From the NCBI GenBank assembly GCA_031213475.1, contig JARUPZ010000011.1, positions 3,746,001 through 3,810,000 of the forward strand: DNA of 64,000 nucleotides, given 5' to 3'. The notes beneath the pieces are model-generated. The model worked only from the letters and a program-made list of their open reading frames with translations. It was not told the DNA's origin and did no database searches. This DNA comes from Nereocystis luetkeana. Its lineage: Eukaryota; Sar; Phaeophyceae; Laminariales; Laminariaceae. Made by a program: the position numbers and the translations under genes. How positions within the stretch are numbered: the stretch's first letter is position 1; each line of letters starts with the position of its first letter. Shown here piece by piece: positions 45,674-56,946 of the stretch.

Positions 45674-46750
45674 CATCGTTCCTAGTACCTTTTCTCAAGG
45701 AAAATAACGTTGTCGTTGGAGATCGAAGAGATATTGAAAAAACAGCGGACGCGGAGAGTGCACCTTGTCCCTGACTTCGTCTGCAAGAGCATGAAGCGAG
45801 GTCGCGAGGCTCATCCCGTTGCCTGAATCCGCGCGGGGCCGCTCGATCTGCGCCAAAAGCACCGCAGTTGACACCGTAACGCGGCTGGCGTGCCATCACT
45901 CTCACGCCCCAGCAGCTAATAAAGCATCAATTGTTGAGAGGGCTAGGCAGTATCGCTGCGATGCAGTAAATCGTGTACTGGGATGAGTCAGAACGGGGAA
46001 CATGGAGTTAAAGCAACATGGTAACCAAATAGGTATGTAGAGCGTCACCAAAGATATACGTTGCGCTGCTGTTGCCCAGCGTACTACTTAAATAGTTAGG
46101 GTGGACGCTCGCACGAACGTAGGTAATCAAGGACAGACAGAAGAGGAATGAAACGATGTTGTTTTCAACGTTGATGATTTCGAATAGACTAAGTTTCTAA
46201 ACAGGAACTTCCAGGAAAAGAGGGGGATTTTTTTAATGTGAAACTACGTTGCTAGAGAAAGGGTAATATCGTAGACCTTCCTCTCCAGACAGCTCCTTCC
46301 TTGCTATTGTCGAGCGCCGGCGCCAGCTTGCTTGGTCGCTCAATCGGCTGCGGAAGAAATAATATTTACTGCTGTATCATATCGTATAGACACAACAGTA
46401 CAACGCTGTTTTTTATTCGTTGCACTAGACCTGTTACGTATGTGCGCAGCAGACCCGTCCGAGTGCAATCAGTGGGTGGCGTCAGCTGCAAAACCCTGAT
46501 TTCATTTTTTTTGTGGGCATCGAGATCGTTCAAGATCGGCATTGTTTTCGGAGATCGCAAAACACATCGATATCTCAATACCGTCAATTCTAGACCGGCG
46601 ATATAACAAAGTCGATCGGATTCAATACTAGAACGGAATATTTTGCCATGGGATGTCCTAGGTCGCAAAAAACTTACGCAGTCAGTCTTGAAACATCCGG
46701 CGGTGAATCGCCGGCGAAGGCCCCCTTCGGCCGACGCAGTGGGTGTTGAT
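45674..46750. other. No gene seen
   Basis: Open frames at 46,301-46,606 and 46,366-46,668 overlap on opposite strands, with no motif. Nothing else recognised. Confidence 0.3.
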
Positions 46751-46763
46751 GGTCGTGGCTTCT

Positions 46764-46815
46764 TTTTTTTTTAACCCTCCGGCAGATTGATAAAAATAAG
46801 GCTTTGACGGTGGGG
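46764..46815 (-). mobile_element. Short A-tailed repeat, minus-strand copy
   Basis: On the minus strand, GCCTTATTTTTATCAATCTG is followed by CCGGAGGGTT and an A-run. It matches the insert at 55,348-55,402 in LINE A, where target duplications prove mobility. Confidence 0.55.
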
Positions 46816-47984
46816 GGTTGACGTTAACTACAGTGGGGTTGGGGACTCGCGGCCAATAGCCATGATGACCATAGAAAAAAGTATGAGAAGGAAGACGCCT
46901 CGCACCAATCTGCTTGCTGCTCGTCGTGCTGCTAGTTTTGCTCTCTCGCACTCCCGCTGTCCGTGGAAATTGTCTCTCGCCACGATATTTGTGGTGGTGA
47001 TTCACTCTACTGATCGTGGTTATTGGCTTCTGCGTTTCGGCGTCTGCGTTGTTGTTGCCTCCTGCGTGTTGCCTTCTGCAGCGTTGCTGTTGTTGCGTGT
47101 TGTGTTGTACAACGCGGGGTTCACCTGCTATTGTCCCCTGTTGCCTTGCGCCACTCCTGATTTCTGACGGTGATAAAGTGATGCAGAAGCTTTCAGCCCT
47201 CGGACGCTAAAAGAACTCGGCTCCTCACATCTGAGACTGGCTTACCTGGTGCTCTTTGAGTTCGAATGTAGTACCTCTGGGGCTGGGAGTGAGGACCTCA
47301 ATCGGTTGTACAGTGTTACCGTTGTGGGTCGGAACAGACAACGCGGATGGACAGCGGTGCAGCGGGTGCGGTGACGGGCACAGCGGTGCACGATAGGCGC
47401 GAGGCCGACACGACAGGTATCACAGATCTCTAGGGCTTGCTTTTCTTTCTTTCGTTGGGTGGTGTTTAGTAAACACCAGGTCGGTCCAATCGCTGTGTGT
47501 TGGCACTATCAGCAAAAACCAGAGGCCTTCCCATGTGAGGAAACTATGCGCTGTAAACCTCCATTGTTACGGCAGGATTTCCTACAGCTCATTCCCTACC
47601 TGTACAATGGACCTTCCACGCAGCACTGGTCAGTACAGTCGCTACGCTTCGATGCATAAATCCCAGCACGACCGCGCTGCAACAGAGGATGCCTACATCC
47701 GAGGCCTCTTATCTGCCTGTTTCGTTGCTGCGTGATTGATGGTGCTGTTAGTGGCTGATGGTGTGTTCGCGCCCCCCTCGCACAACCAACATTCCATTTA
47801 ACCACGTTTCCGAAAACATACACTTTGTCCGTAAACATTAGGATCGATTGTTGCATATAATGCCATACACTGTCCGCCCAAACTTCTGCGTGCTGACTGA
47901 TGATGGGTGCTGCGTGCCACCCTCCTCCATCGGTCCCTCCCTCTCTCCGCCGGTGCTACGCAACACCCGCGGCGACGACGCGCT
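46816..47984. other. No confident gene
   Basis: Hydrophobic Leu/Val/Cys frames at 46,862-47,210 reflect T-rich trinucleotides. A second member of the ATGGACC.TC.ACG repeat lies at 47,606. Confidence 0.3.
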
Positions 47985-48475
47985 TGCCCGCGCTGACGAC
48001 TGGAGTAGGTGTGTTGGCTGGTGTGTTTCATTTGAGTATCACTATGGTGTGTTTCGTTTTGCTCGGTGGTGTCTTTGCGAACTTTTTTCTCATTGGCGGT
48101 GGCTCCATGCAGTATTTGCTTGCAATGGTAGAAAATGTATGTGGTACTTACTCCCAAGCTTCGAAATAACAGTTTTCGACCTAACAGTCAGGCACATTTG
48201 AGTCGGACACGTTTGGACGTTTGCTTGCGGAAGACACCAGTATCGCTCGCGTTGACGACGTGAGTAGGTGTGTAATTTGGTGTCGTTTAATTTATTGGTG
48301 GTGTGTTGTGTTTCAATTTCGGTTCGTCGTGTCTTCGTGCATTCATTGCTCGTTCGGTGTGTGCCTTCGTGCAGTATTTGCATATAATGGCAGAACGTAT
48401 ACGTGGTATTTAATTATTCGAAAAGACAAGTTTCGACTTGACAGGTAGACAGACACGTTCCAGTTGGACACGCTT
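47985..48475. repeat. ~257 bp tandem duplication
   Basis: CGCTGACGACTGGAGTAGGT (47,991) recurs as CGTTGACGACGTGAGTAGGT (48,249), and GCAGTATTTGCTTGCAATGG (48,109) as GCAGTATTTGCATATAATGG (48,372). A shorter trace of the unit lies at 47,838. No frame is conserved between units. Confidence 0.8.
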
Positions 48476-48954
48476 GCACCTTTAATTGAAGAAGACTCCC
48501 GTACCTGGGGCATGGGTCGGGTGGGAGAACCTGTTGAAGTTGGAGGGGGGCACACCATTTTTCATCCGTACCGAGTCCAAGTACTTCCGAGAACTATTGC
48601 TCAAGAATTAGGCAAGAGACGTGTGCTCAAGGATGCTTTGTTGGCTGTGATGCCCGAGAGGCCGGGACTCTATACACCTGCAGTCGTTGGCTCGTAAAAT
48701 TAAAGCAATACGACTCCCACAGGTTGTTGACAGTTAACGCGGTTGGTGTGGATGGCGGAGGTATGCGTAGAGCAACACAATCAAGACGCTGGATCAAGGG
48801 AAGCAGTACAACGTGCACCAGTCCAAGGAGTCGCAGTAAAACGCCCACGAGGAGCGAGAATCGTGGCGCTGGTACGTGACCCCCTCCCCTCGACCTGTCC
48901 GCCCAGTTGAGTTCGAACCGCACTTTGGGGCTACCTTTCACAAATTCTTCGCGA
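48476..48954. other. No gene seen
   Basis: A minus frame (48,627-49,019) and a plus frame (48,464-48,697) have no recognisable content. Confidence 0.3.
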
Positions 48955-49452
48955 CAACCCCTCCCATATATTGTATTTAGGTCGGATGGGCGTCGGTTGG
49001 CAACGGCACTAAAAAACACGCCGCTCGTTACATGAGCAAGACAACCAAGGTATTGATTTATTTTTGTCTTGGCGGTCGGTCACAGCTGGCAATCCACTCA
49101 TAAATCATTTGTGCGGGGGGGGAAATCTTTACTACGCACAAGGAGAATAATCGCATCACGTATGTTTACGGTGAGGCACCCTCGAGGCAGCTACATAGTA
49201 CCCCGATTGCTGTGTCTGGAAGGCGGCCACACCGGAAAACAACTTCATCGAAGATGTCATCCATGTGCGGTCTTTAGTAGGATGCAGCTTACCCTTTACG
49301 CGACTTGCCGAACACCTCAGGGCGCTTCATGCTTGGAGCAGGCAATGTCTGCCTGGTCGGGGAAAACCGGACGTGCTCCGTCTCTGGATTGTAGGGGTGC
49401 GAGGGTCTATGATCATACGAGTAAGGCCGTGCATAATATCGAGTATACCCCC
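48955..49452 (+). mobile_element. Short poly(C)-ended retroelement, copy 2
   Basis: Starts near GGGCGTCGGTTGGCAACGGC, contains GGATGCAGCTTACCCTTTAC and GGTCTATGATCATACGAG, and ends ATCGAGTATACCCCC. Diverged from copy 1. The LINE A monomer array begins directly after its C-rich end. Confidence 0.75.
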
Positions 49453-50339
49453 TCGGATTTAGACATGAAATTTCTGAACAAACTACCCGGTACTTTGTTT
49501 ATCATACCCAAAACGCAAAAACCAGATTTAGACGTAAAAAAAACGAACAAACCAGTTTTTTCCCCCATTATGATTACACAAACCGGATTTAGACATGAAA
49601 TACTCAACTAAGGGTCATTCTTATCGGAGAGCTTTTTCCCCAAGTTTTCGACATTTTTTTCGCGCAATTTTTCAATCTTCCATATTTTCCTGTTTTTTTT
49701 TTTCCAAATATTGGAATGTTAACGAACTTGATATTTTTGCTTCTGGAGAATTTCACGAATAGTGACAGAACGCCTCCGTATATCGATACATATCTCCAAT
49801 TATTTCCAAACTTTGGAAATTTTGGAAAAAACGCTCTCCGATAAGAATGACCCTAACTATTTTTTTTCTTAAACCACACACGCAAAAACCAGATTAAAGT
49901 GAAACCATTGAACTAACCAGTTTTTTCGTTCCCCCTTACCAATACACAAACCGGTTTTAAACATGAAATTACCCAACTAACTAGTTTTATTTATCGTACC
50001 AAAAATGTTAAAAACAGATCAAGACGTGAAACAATTGAACTGAACAGCTTTTTTTTCCCATATCATAACACAAACCGGACCTAGACATGAAATTACTCGA
50101 CTAATCATTTTTTTCCGATACCGAAACCCAAATCAGACATATACATATGAAATTACTCACCTAACCGTTCGTTTTTGTTTCCCATACCAAACCACAAACC
50201 GGAGCTAGACACGAAACAACGCAACTAACAAGTTTTTTCCCCCCTTATCCGAACCCATACCAGACGTAGGCATGAAAAAAAGTATATAGTTTCTCCCATA
50301 TCATACTATTACTGGTAGTAAAGGCGTAAAAGATAGACA
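49453..50339 (+). repeat. ~60 bp monomer array in front of LINE A
   Basis: Repeating ACCGGATTTAGACATGAAAT, then TACTCAACTAACCAGTTTTT, then CCCATACC.AAACGCA. About ten diverged units, split by the MITE at 49,611-49,854. The same array precedes LINE B at 56,040-56,946, so it is probably the LINE 5' UTR/promoter region, similar in layout to the monomers of rodent L1. Confidence 0.75.
49611..49854. mobile_element. MITE-2, 244 bp, with AACTA target duplication
   Basis: Terminal inverted repeats AGGGTCATTCTTATCGGAGA and TCTCCGATAAGAATGACCCT (at least 22 bp, then T/A-rich). It is flanked by direct AACTA at 49,606-49,610 and 49,855-49,859. The interior is AT-rich and non-coding. It splits a LINE 5' monomer, so it is younger than that array. 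Confidence 0.9.
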
Positions 50340-51589
50340 GAAAACCTAGCATGAAGGCAGACCGCCTCACATGCACACACATAGATACAGCATGGTCACC
50401 CCAAGATGTTCAATTCACATGAAGGTTGGGTCTTGTGGTAAGATACCCGTAAAAAATACCGATTTCCATTGGGCGGTGGAAGTCTGGTCTGACATTAGTC
50501 CTAAAATCCCCGACATTTGGTGCACATAACAAGCGCTAAATGAAGGGAAGGGGTGGATGATTCAAGACATTAAGTCAAGACCTATTATACTCATGAAACA
50601 AACACCTTGCATTTGACCGACCACATGACCACAAAGAGAAGGAGAACCAAGCGGTACGTAGATATCTTGATATCTGGAAGGATAGAAGCCGGTACAAAGT
50701 GTGGGGGGATTGTTGGCCAAGCTTTCGGCAGTGAAGGTCTACTCGGGAGCATTAGTGGGGTAGTTACCCATGGTGAAACGTACATATGACGGAGAAAGAG
50801 ACGTACGGGGCATCCCGATGTGTGAGTAAGATTTTGTGTTATGCAAGCCGTCCTTGAACCTTGCATGGTAAAAATGACCTCCCTGGAGAAAAGTAACCAG
50901 TACAGCAGCGGAGCAAGAAGAAACAAGATACGATCGTGGGACGCCAGGATGGTTACCATGCAGATCGCCTGGCACAAACGTGGGGTACTTGTGTTAAGGG
51001 TGTTGAACTTGGCTCCAGGCTACGAGCCCGTGTTGGAGACACTATTTAGTGTGGTGCGCCGGCAAAAGAACTGAAAGACACCAGACCCCCAACGAGTACT
51101 AGGATTGGGGAGTCCCAGTAACTTGAACATTTCCCACTACCATTATGAACACAAACACGCTGGAGACATTCTCGGAAGGGATTAGGAGAAAGACGGTGAG
51201 GCAGGGTGGGTGGAGAAAGAAAGACTGGCAGGGTAAAGTACTCGTACTGCTGATATTTGGAGTTCCTAGCGAAAGCGAGCATGGAGCGGCGGAGGATAGA
51301 GACAGAATAAAGTGTCGGCATGGGTTTAAAAAAACTAGGGTGGAGAGTATGTATAGCTAATGGAATAGGGAAACTCAGACGCAGTCCTACGGCGAAGGAA
51401 GGTGAGGGGAGGCAGGAAACAGCAAGGGACCCAAAGGGAATGGGGGAGAAACATAGGGGCGCAGAACAACCACATAAAATCAGAAAATGAAACGAAAATA
51501 ATGCTCAAAGGAAAGAAATAGAAATATTCTGTAGCGGCAATGGAGAAGGAGCAACATGTCAGACTAGAGCGGATAGTGGAACGAAAAAG

Positions 51590-52440
51590 AGGCTAAGAAT
51601 AGGATCATGGAATGTATGTGGGTTCGCCACGGAACCGAGCGCAAAATGATCGAAATTGCCGAACAAATAAAAAGAAAGCGCGACCTAGACGTAGTGGAAA
51701 ATCAAGCGTCGTGGGAGAAAGGGGGGGGGGGTGTACTCGATAGGAGAGATGTACTCGATCTCATCCATGGCCGTAGTCGTATGACCATAGACCGGGGGGG
51801 GGGGGGGGGGCATAGGATGCAAAGTTGGAGAGTACGCACGGATGGGGAAAAGAGGAAGGGACATAATAGCAAGAAATAGGGGGGCGGGGGGCGTGGGTTC
51901 CTAGTCAAATAATATCTGTGACATAATAGAGGTGATCAAAGACAGTACATTCGACGAAAGCATATGGGTCAAGGTACCAGGGAAGCGGGCAGCGAAATAT
52001 TACCTCTTGGGAAACATCTAGATGCCCCCAGAGTCGAAGAATAACGACAAAAGATATACAGAGGAAGTTCGGAAAAGTAGCCGTAGATGCACAGAAGTAT
52101 AAGAGGCAAGGAGGCGTAGTACTACAGTAGTGGGAGATATTAATTCAAGAATTGGGAAGGCAAGCAAACCGAACGAGAGCATTGGACAGTATGGTGAAGT
52201 AACAAAGAACATAAATGGGGAAGATATGTTTAAGTTCCTCAATCACAACGAGATGCAGACGTCGAACGACAGAGTAAAGAAGACAGAACTGGAATGGACC
52301 AGGCAGTGCACACTTAAGAGAGAAATCTCTATCCTTGGCTTTATACGGAATTGTGGTTGAAAATGGAAGCGGTAAGGAAACGGAACTACATATATGCGCA
52401 GTGGACGTAGGAACTACGGATCACTGTATAGTATGAACAC
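51590..52440 (+). pseudogene. LINE A AP-endonuclease segment, broken
   Basis: RIGSWNVCGFAT near 51,597 is the N-terminal motif of the endonuclease/exonuclease/phosphatase fold of non-LTR elements. The catalytic region reads VVGDINSRIGKASKPNESI near 52,130 (normally GDFN). The segment is interrupted by an insertion at 51,721-51,810 and by later frameshifts, so it is not functional. Confidence 0.75.
51721..51810 (-). mobile_element. 5'-truncated short-element stub in a G-run
   Basis: Between G11 (51,721-51,731) and G17 (51,794-51,810) lie about 61 bp equal to the 3' end of the short element, reversed (GTGTACTCGATAGGAGAGAT...GGTCTATGGTCAT read on the other strand). LINE B at 58,425 has only the uninterrupted G8 run. 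Fixed 3' end, lost 5' part: the signature of target-primed reverse transcription. Confidence 0.82.
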
Positions 52441-52539
52441 ACAGTCAACAGACGAGAGAGTTATCAAACATAGACGAGGTAGGAAATTGCACAGATGGAG
52501 AATAGATAAACCAGAAGTAGACGAGCAACGGTAAGCGAT

Positions 52540-53230
52540 CCAGGAAGATATGGCCAAAAATGCAGAGCAATTTTCCGAGCTATTGGAAAAAATAGGTACA
52601 ACAAGGTCTGATATAGAGAGGGGTGATGCAGGAGCTAGGATAATAGAAGGATGGGAGCAGTTGGTCAAGACCACAGCAAGTAAAGTAGTGGGGAAGAAGT
52701 TGACAGTATGCAGCAGAGCAGTAAAATGGCGGGATGAGGAAGTGAAAGAGGCTATAACAGTAAGGAGAAAGGCACACGCAAGGTACACATCGAGTAAAAC
52801 TACGGCAGGATGGGAGGAATATGCTATACTGCAGCAAAAATGAAGCAAAAGAGATGGTAGAGAAGAAGAAGAAAGGGATATGGAAAGGCGTAGTAAATTA
52901 AACGAATGAAGATTTTGAGGGCGGGATGAAGCAGATATGGGTAGGGATAAAAGGGATACTGGGCAAGTAAGCAGGAGAGGCAGACACGGGAAAAGCTACC
53001 TTAAGAGCACGGAACGGTAAAATGGTTAGTAGTTCGAAGGGAAGTACTTGTCGAGCATTACCGTAAGCTAGGAACACCCACAGCCAACAAAACGTTCGAC
53101 GCAGAATTCGAGAAGGAAATCAACGCGTGGGCAGAGGCGAACGTAGATGCACCAGAAAGGAAAGACCGTGGTTCGGAAGGGTTACAGAGAGAGAGTTCAC
53201 AAGGAAAAAGGTAAAACAATTTGTAGCTAG
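52540..53230 (+). pseudogene. LINE A linker between endonuclease and RT
   Basis: 52,550-52,843 reads MAKNAEQFSELLEKIGTTRS through VKWRDEEVKEAITVRRKAHA, as in LINE B 59,154-59,504. Broken afterwards. Confidence 0.7.
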
Positions 53231-54525
53231 ACTGAGGAATAGGAAGGCAGCAGGGGCAGGCCAAATAGTGAATGAATTTATGAAAGTACGGGAGAGAAGG
53301 AATGCTTGCCATGATGGTTGTATAACTGGATATGGAAAAAGGAGTACGCACCCAGGAGGTGGAGAGAAGGAGTAGTAGTAAACTTATTCAAGAAAGGAGA
53401 TACGGCTGACCCGGGGAACTATAGAGGGATAACGCTACTAAGCACAGTGGGCAAAACATTTTGTAAGATTTTGAACGATAGAATGGGAACGATGATGATG
53501 GAGAAGGAAGACAAAATAAGCGAAGGGCAGGCAGGGTTTAGGCCAAACCGTAGCTGCGTAAACCGTGTGTACACCTTAGGCAAGATAATCCAAGGTAGGA
53601 AAGACGCGGGGTTAACCATGCAGTGTTTCTTTCTAGATGTACAGAAGGCCTACGACACATCACGGAGAAATGGAGTGTGGGGACAATTATGGGGAATAGG
53701 GAGAGGAAAGATGTGAAGAATAATGAAAAATAGGACCAAATGTGCGAGACGTGCTGTCATGCTGGGCGGGGAAACATCGAAGTACGTTGATATTTTGCAA
53801 GGAGTTGCACAGGGATGTACGCTGTCACCCAACCTATTTCAAGATATATATTAACGACCTGATAGTAGCAGTCAAAAGCAGCAAGGCAGGGAGTCAAGGT
53901 AAGAGAAGATACGGTGTCGGGATTGGCGTTTGCTGATGACTTCGTGGGGATATCAACAGCACCCGAAAAATTGCAGAAACAACTATCACGAGGGGCCATA
54001 GTTAATAGGACCAAATATTGTTAGTAAAAAAGGTTAAATATATAGGTTTTTATGTATACCACAGGTCCTATTAACTATGGTCCCACGTCATAGAGAAGGC
54101 ACCATAATACACTAGGAAATAGAGGGGGACGGCCAACGTCGAGACGTGTGCAGTAATTGTTTGTACCGAAGATAAGGTGATTCCGATAAATTCCAGTTGG
54201 AAGTGGGGAGAAGATGAATTGCCGATCGTACACCAGCATACGTACCTTGGCGTAGCGATCTCAAAATACTGCTCTTGGGATACACATATAGCCAAAGTAG
54301 TAGGAAAGGGCAAATCAGACGTAGGCAAGATGGGTGCGATCCTAACAGACTCGAACCATGACACCAGGATTAAGAGATGTATCCTGATCAATGTGATAGT
54401 ACCAAAGCTGGAATATACAGGAGAAGTATGGGAAGGGAACGCGAAACTCGTAAAACAGTTGGAAGCAGTACAGATAACAGCAGCTAAAAAAACTCCCAAG
54501 ATGCTCAAGTAGGACTAGTAGTACA
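53230..54525 (+). pseudogene. LINE A reverse transcriptase, broken
   Basis: 53,318-53,716 carries PRRWREGVVVNLFKKGD, NYRGITLLSTVGK, QAGFRPNRSC and FFLDVQKAYDT, all standard non-LTR RT blocks. The catalytic FADD box survives at 53,929-53,940. After the MITE insertion (53,986-54,090) the frame 54,177-54,512 continues with YLGVAISKYCSWD. Frameshifts and the insertion rule out activity. Confidence 0.85.
53986..54090. mobile_element. MITE-1 copy nested in LINE A, TA duplication
   Basis: 105 bp with arms GGGGCCATAGTTAATAGGACC-type left and GGTCCTATTAACTATGG right. The uninterrupted LINE sequence is AACTAGAGAAGG (seen in LINE C near 63,540). Here it reads AACTA, the element, then TAGAGAAGG, giving a TA target duplication as in Tc1/mariner-type elements. 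Orientation is opposite to the 12,582 copy. Confidence 0.9.
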
Positions 54526-54684
54526 GTATTAAGAGCAGAACGGGGAATGCGCCCATTCAAGAGAAATAGAGACGTGAGAAAGTTGAAATGACAATATAAA
54601 GTAAGGAACGTGCCAAAAAGAGGGTGCCAGCATAGTTGATAGAGCAGTATCGGAGAAAGTAACAAAAGGGCGAGCTGGAATAAG

Positions 54685-55335
54685 GTGGAATACCGTAGAC
54701 GAGAAAGTATGGAAGCATGTAGGGGGAAACCAAGAAGAGGCGATGTCCGCCGGGAAGTTTGGGAGGTACAAGGAAGAAATAGAAGAAAGGACAGAAAGAA
54801 GGGAAAGGCTAGCGCTAAGAAACAAGGCGGAATCGGAGAAACACGTAGAGATGTACGGGGGATTGAGGGAAGCAACAGGAATGAAAACGTATTTGTACGG
54901 CCCAATGCACTTCGCGAAACGCTGAAACTGCTATTCCGTCACGGTGAACTGGACCTGCCAGAAAGAAGAAAGAGGTGTACCGGTAGCCGGGAGGAGGAAA
55001 TAGATACACAGATGTGCCCGTGTGGCGAAGCAATAGAGAGTAGAACTCACATAGCAGGATAATGTGAAGTGTTCAAGGAGGAACGGGATGTGTTAGAAGA
55101 GATGAGGGAGATAGACGAATGTGACATGGAGGATTATGATGCACTAGATAGCAGCGAGAAAACGGTCGCTATCCCAGGAGATAGATGGTGGCGACAGGCG
55201 GCGAAACAGGAAGGGGATAAGATTAGCAAAACATTTTCATGTAATATACGGGAACATCGTAATGAGTGCCCAATTGTTGGAGGTGTCTCTATTAGGAGTA
55301 GGAACGGTGCACCGTCTCGGAAGGGATGCTTGGTC
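54685..55335 (+). pseudogene. LINE A C-terminal region with Cys/His knuckle
   Basis: Near 55,012 it reads MCPCGEAIESRTHIAG, a stop, then CEVFKEERD. This is the C-x-C...H...C pattern common at the C-terminus of non-LTR polyproteins. A stop codon falls between His and the last Cys. Confidence 0.7.
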
Positions 55336-55347
55336 AATGGTCAAACT

Positions 55348-55402
55348 TAGTGAGCTTAAGCTTTATTTTTACCAATCCGCCGGAGGATAAAAAAAAATAA
55401 AA
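55348..55402 (+). mobile_element. Short A-tailed insert with 12 bp target duplication
   Basis: 55 bp ending in an A-rich tail, flanked by AATGGTCAAACT at 55,336-55,347 and 55,403-55,414. LINE B has the target once. The core TTTATTTTTACCAATCCGCC is shared with 46,764-46,815. Poly(A) tail and TSD indicate retroposition by a different LINE type from the poly(C) family here. Confidence 0.82.
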
Positions 55403-55440
55403 AATGGTCAAACTGCCAAGGCAAGAATGAAATGAGTACG

Positions 55441-55968
55441 CCCCCCCCCTATCATATACCTGGTATATATAGATTGACCACGACGCTGTAAAACATGCCT
55501 CTCACTGCGTGAGCTAGACCGGCAGGGTACCGTTTTTTTGTTTTTTGTTTTGGCGGCTGCCTCGGCTGGCGGTCAAGTTAGATCATTTTTGAGCGGGGAG
55601 AACCTTTACTCTGCACAAGGGGGATGATCGCATCGCGTAGTGTGTATATGGTGAGATACCCACGAGGCAGTTACATAGTAAACCCATTGCTGTCTCTGGA
55701 AGTGGCCACACCATAAACTTAATCAATTCATTGAAGCTGTCATCCATATACAAGAAAACCCGCCTCGAAAGCGGTTCTTAGTAGGATGCAGCTCACCCTT
55801 CATGCGACTCGCCCACCACCTCACGGCGCTTCGCGTTTGGTGCAAGAAATGCATGCCTGGTCTATGGAAACCCGACGCGCTCCGTCCCGGCATTGTAGAG
55901 ATGCGAGGGTCTATGGTCATACGACTGCGGCCATGCATGATAATGAGTACACCCCCCCCCCCCCCCCC
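55441..55968 (+). mobile_element. Short poly(C)-ended retroelement, copy 3
   Basis: Starts in the C9 tail of LINE A and ends AATGAGTACA plus C17 (55,952-55,968). Internal landmarks: GCTAGACCGGCAGGGTACCG, the T-run, GGATGCAGCTCACCCTTCAT and CCCGGCATTGTAGAGATGCG. LINE B begins right after the C17 run. Confidence 0.82.
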
Positions 55969-56946
55969 TCCTCTAAATCCGGACGGGTTGGCGTCGAGTG
56001 GCGACGACGCCGTAAAACAAGCCACCAGACACTAGACATGAAACGTACAGACGGCTCCTTCCGACATAAATGACATATAGACCAGACCAGACATATACAC
56101 CATGCAAACAACAGAAAAAAAACAGACCCGCCGGTAAAACAAACACAACATAATATACACGGTTCACAGTTATTTTCCGGCACCAAAACACAAAACCAGA
56201 AATAGACATGAAATTACTCAACTAACATTTTTTCCCCCATACCGAAACGCAAAAACCAAATTAAGAAATGAAACAATTGAACTAACCAGTTTTTTCCCCC
56301 CATATGATTACACAGACCGGATTTAGACATGAAATTACTCAACTAGCTATTTTTTTTTTCTCACATCAAAAACGCAAAAACCAGATTTAGATGTGAAATA
56401 ATTGAACTAACCAGTTTTTTTTCACCATAAAATAACACAAACCAGATTAGACATGAAATTGTTCAGCTAACATATTTAGACATGAAATAATTGAACTAAC
56501 CAGTTTTTTTTTTCACCATAACATAACACAAACCAGATTAGACATGGAACTACTCAGCCAACATATTCTTTTTTATCATACCGAAAACGCGAAAAACATA
56601 TTTAGACATGATACAATTGAACTAACCAGTTTTTTTTTCACCATAAATAACACAAACCGGATTCAGGCATGAAACTACTCAACTAACCATGTTGTTTCCC
56701 GATACCAAAACCCAAATCAGAAATATATATGAAACTACTCACCTAACCGCTTGTTTGTTTGATTGTTTGTTTGTCTTGTTTTGTTTTTTCCCATACCAAA
56801 CCACAAACCGGAGCTAGAATGAAACAACTCAACTAACAACTTTTTTTTTCCCCATATCCGAACCCATACCAGATATAGACATGAAAAAAGTATAACGCTT
56901 CTCCCGTATATCATGATACTGGTAGTAAATGCATAAAAGATAGACC
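55969..56946 (+). repeat. LINE B 5' head and ~60 bp monomer array
   Basis: The first ~45 bp (GGGTTGGCGTCGAGTGGCGA, CGACGCCGTAAAACA) resemble the 5' head of the short element. Then a dozen ~60 bp units follow with TAGACATGAAAT, ACTCAACTAACCAG and T-run plus CCATA. This arrangement ties the head, monomers and LINE body into one element. Confidence 0.7.

Larger units (their letters stand above)
50340..55440 (+). mobile_element. LINE A, non-LTR retrotransposon, degenerate
   Basis: Full-length body with many stops and frameshifts. The 5' part (50,340-51,260) is almost identical to 56,947-57,870 of LINE B, offset 6,608 bp. Next come an endonuclease segment, a linker, an RT segment and a Cys/His knuckle, ending AAATGAGTACG plus a C9 run. 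It has a ~110 bp deletion near 51,270 compared with LINE B, and carries three insertions: a short-element stub (51,721), MITE-1 (53,986) and a short A-tailed repeat (55,348). Confidence 0.9.
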
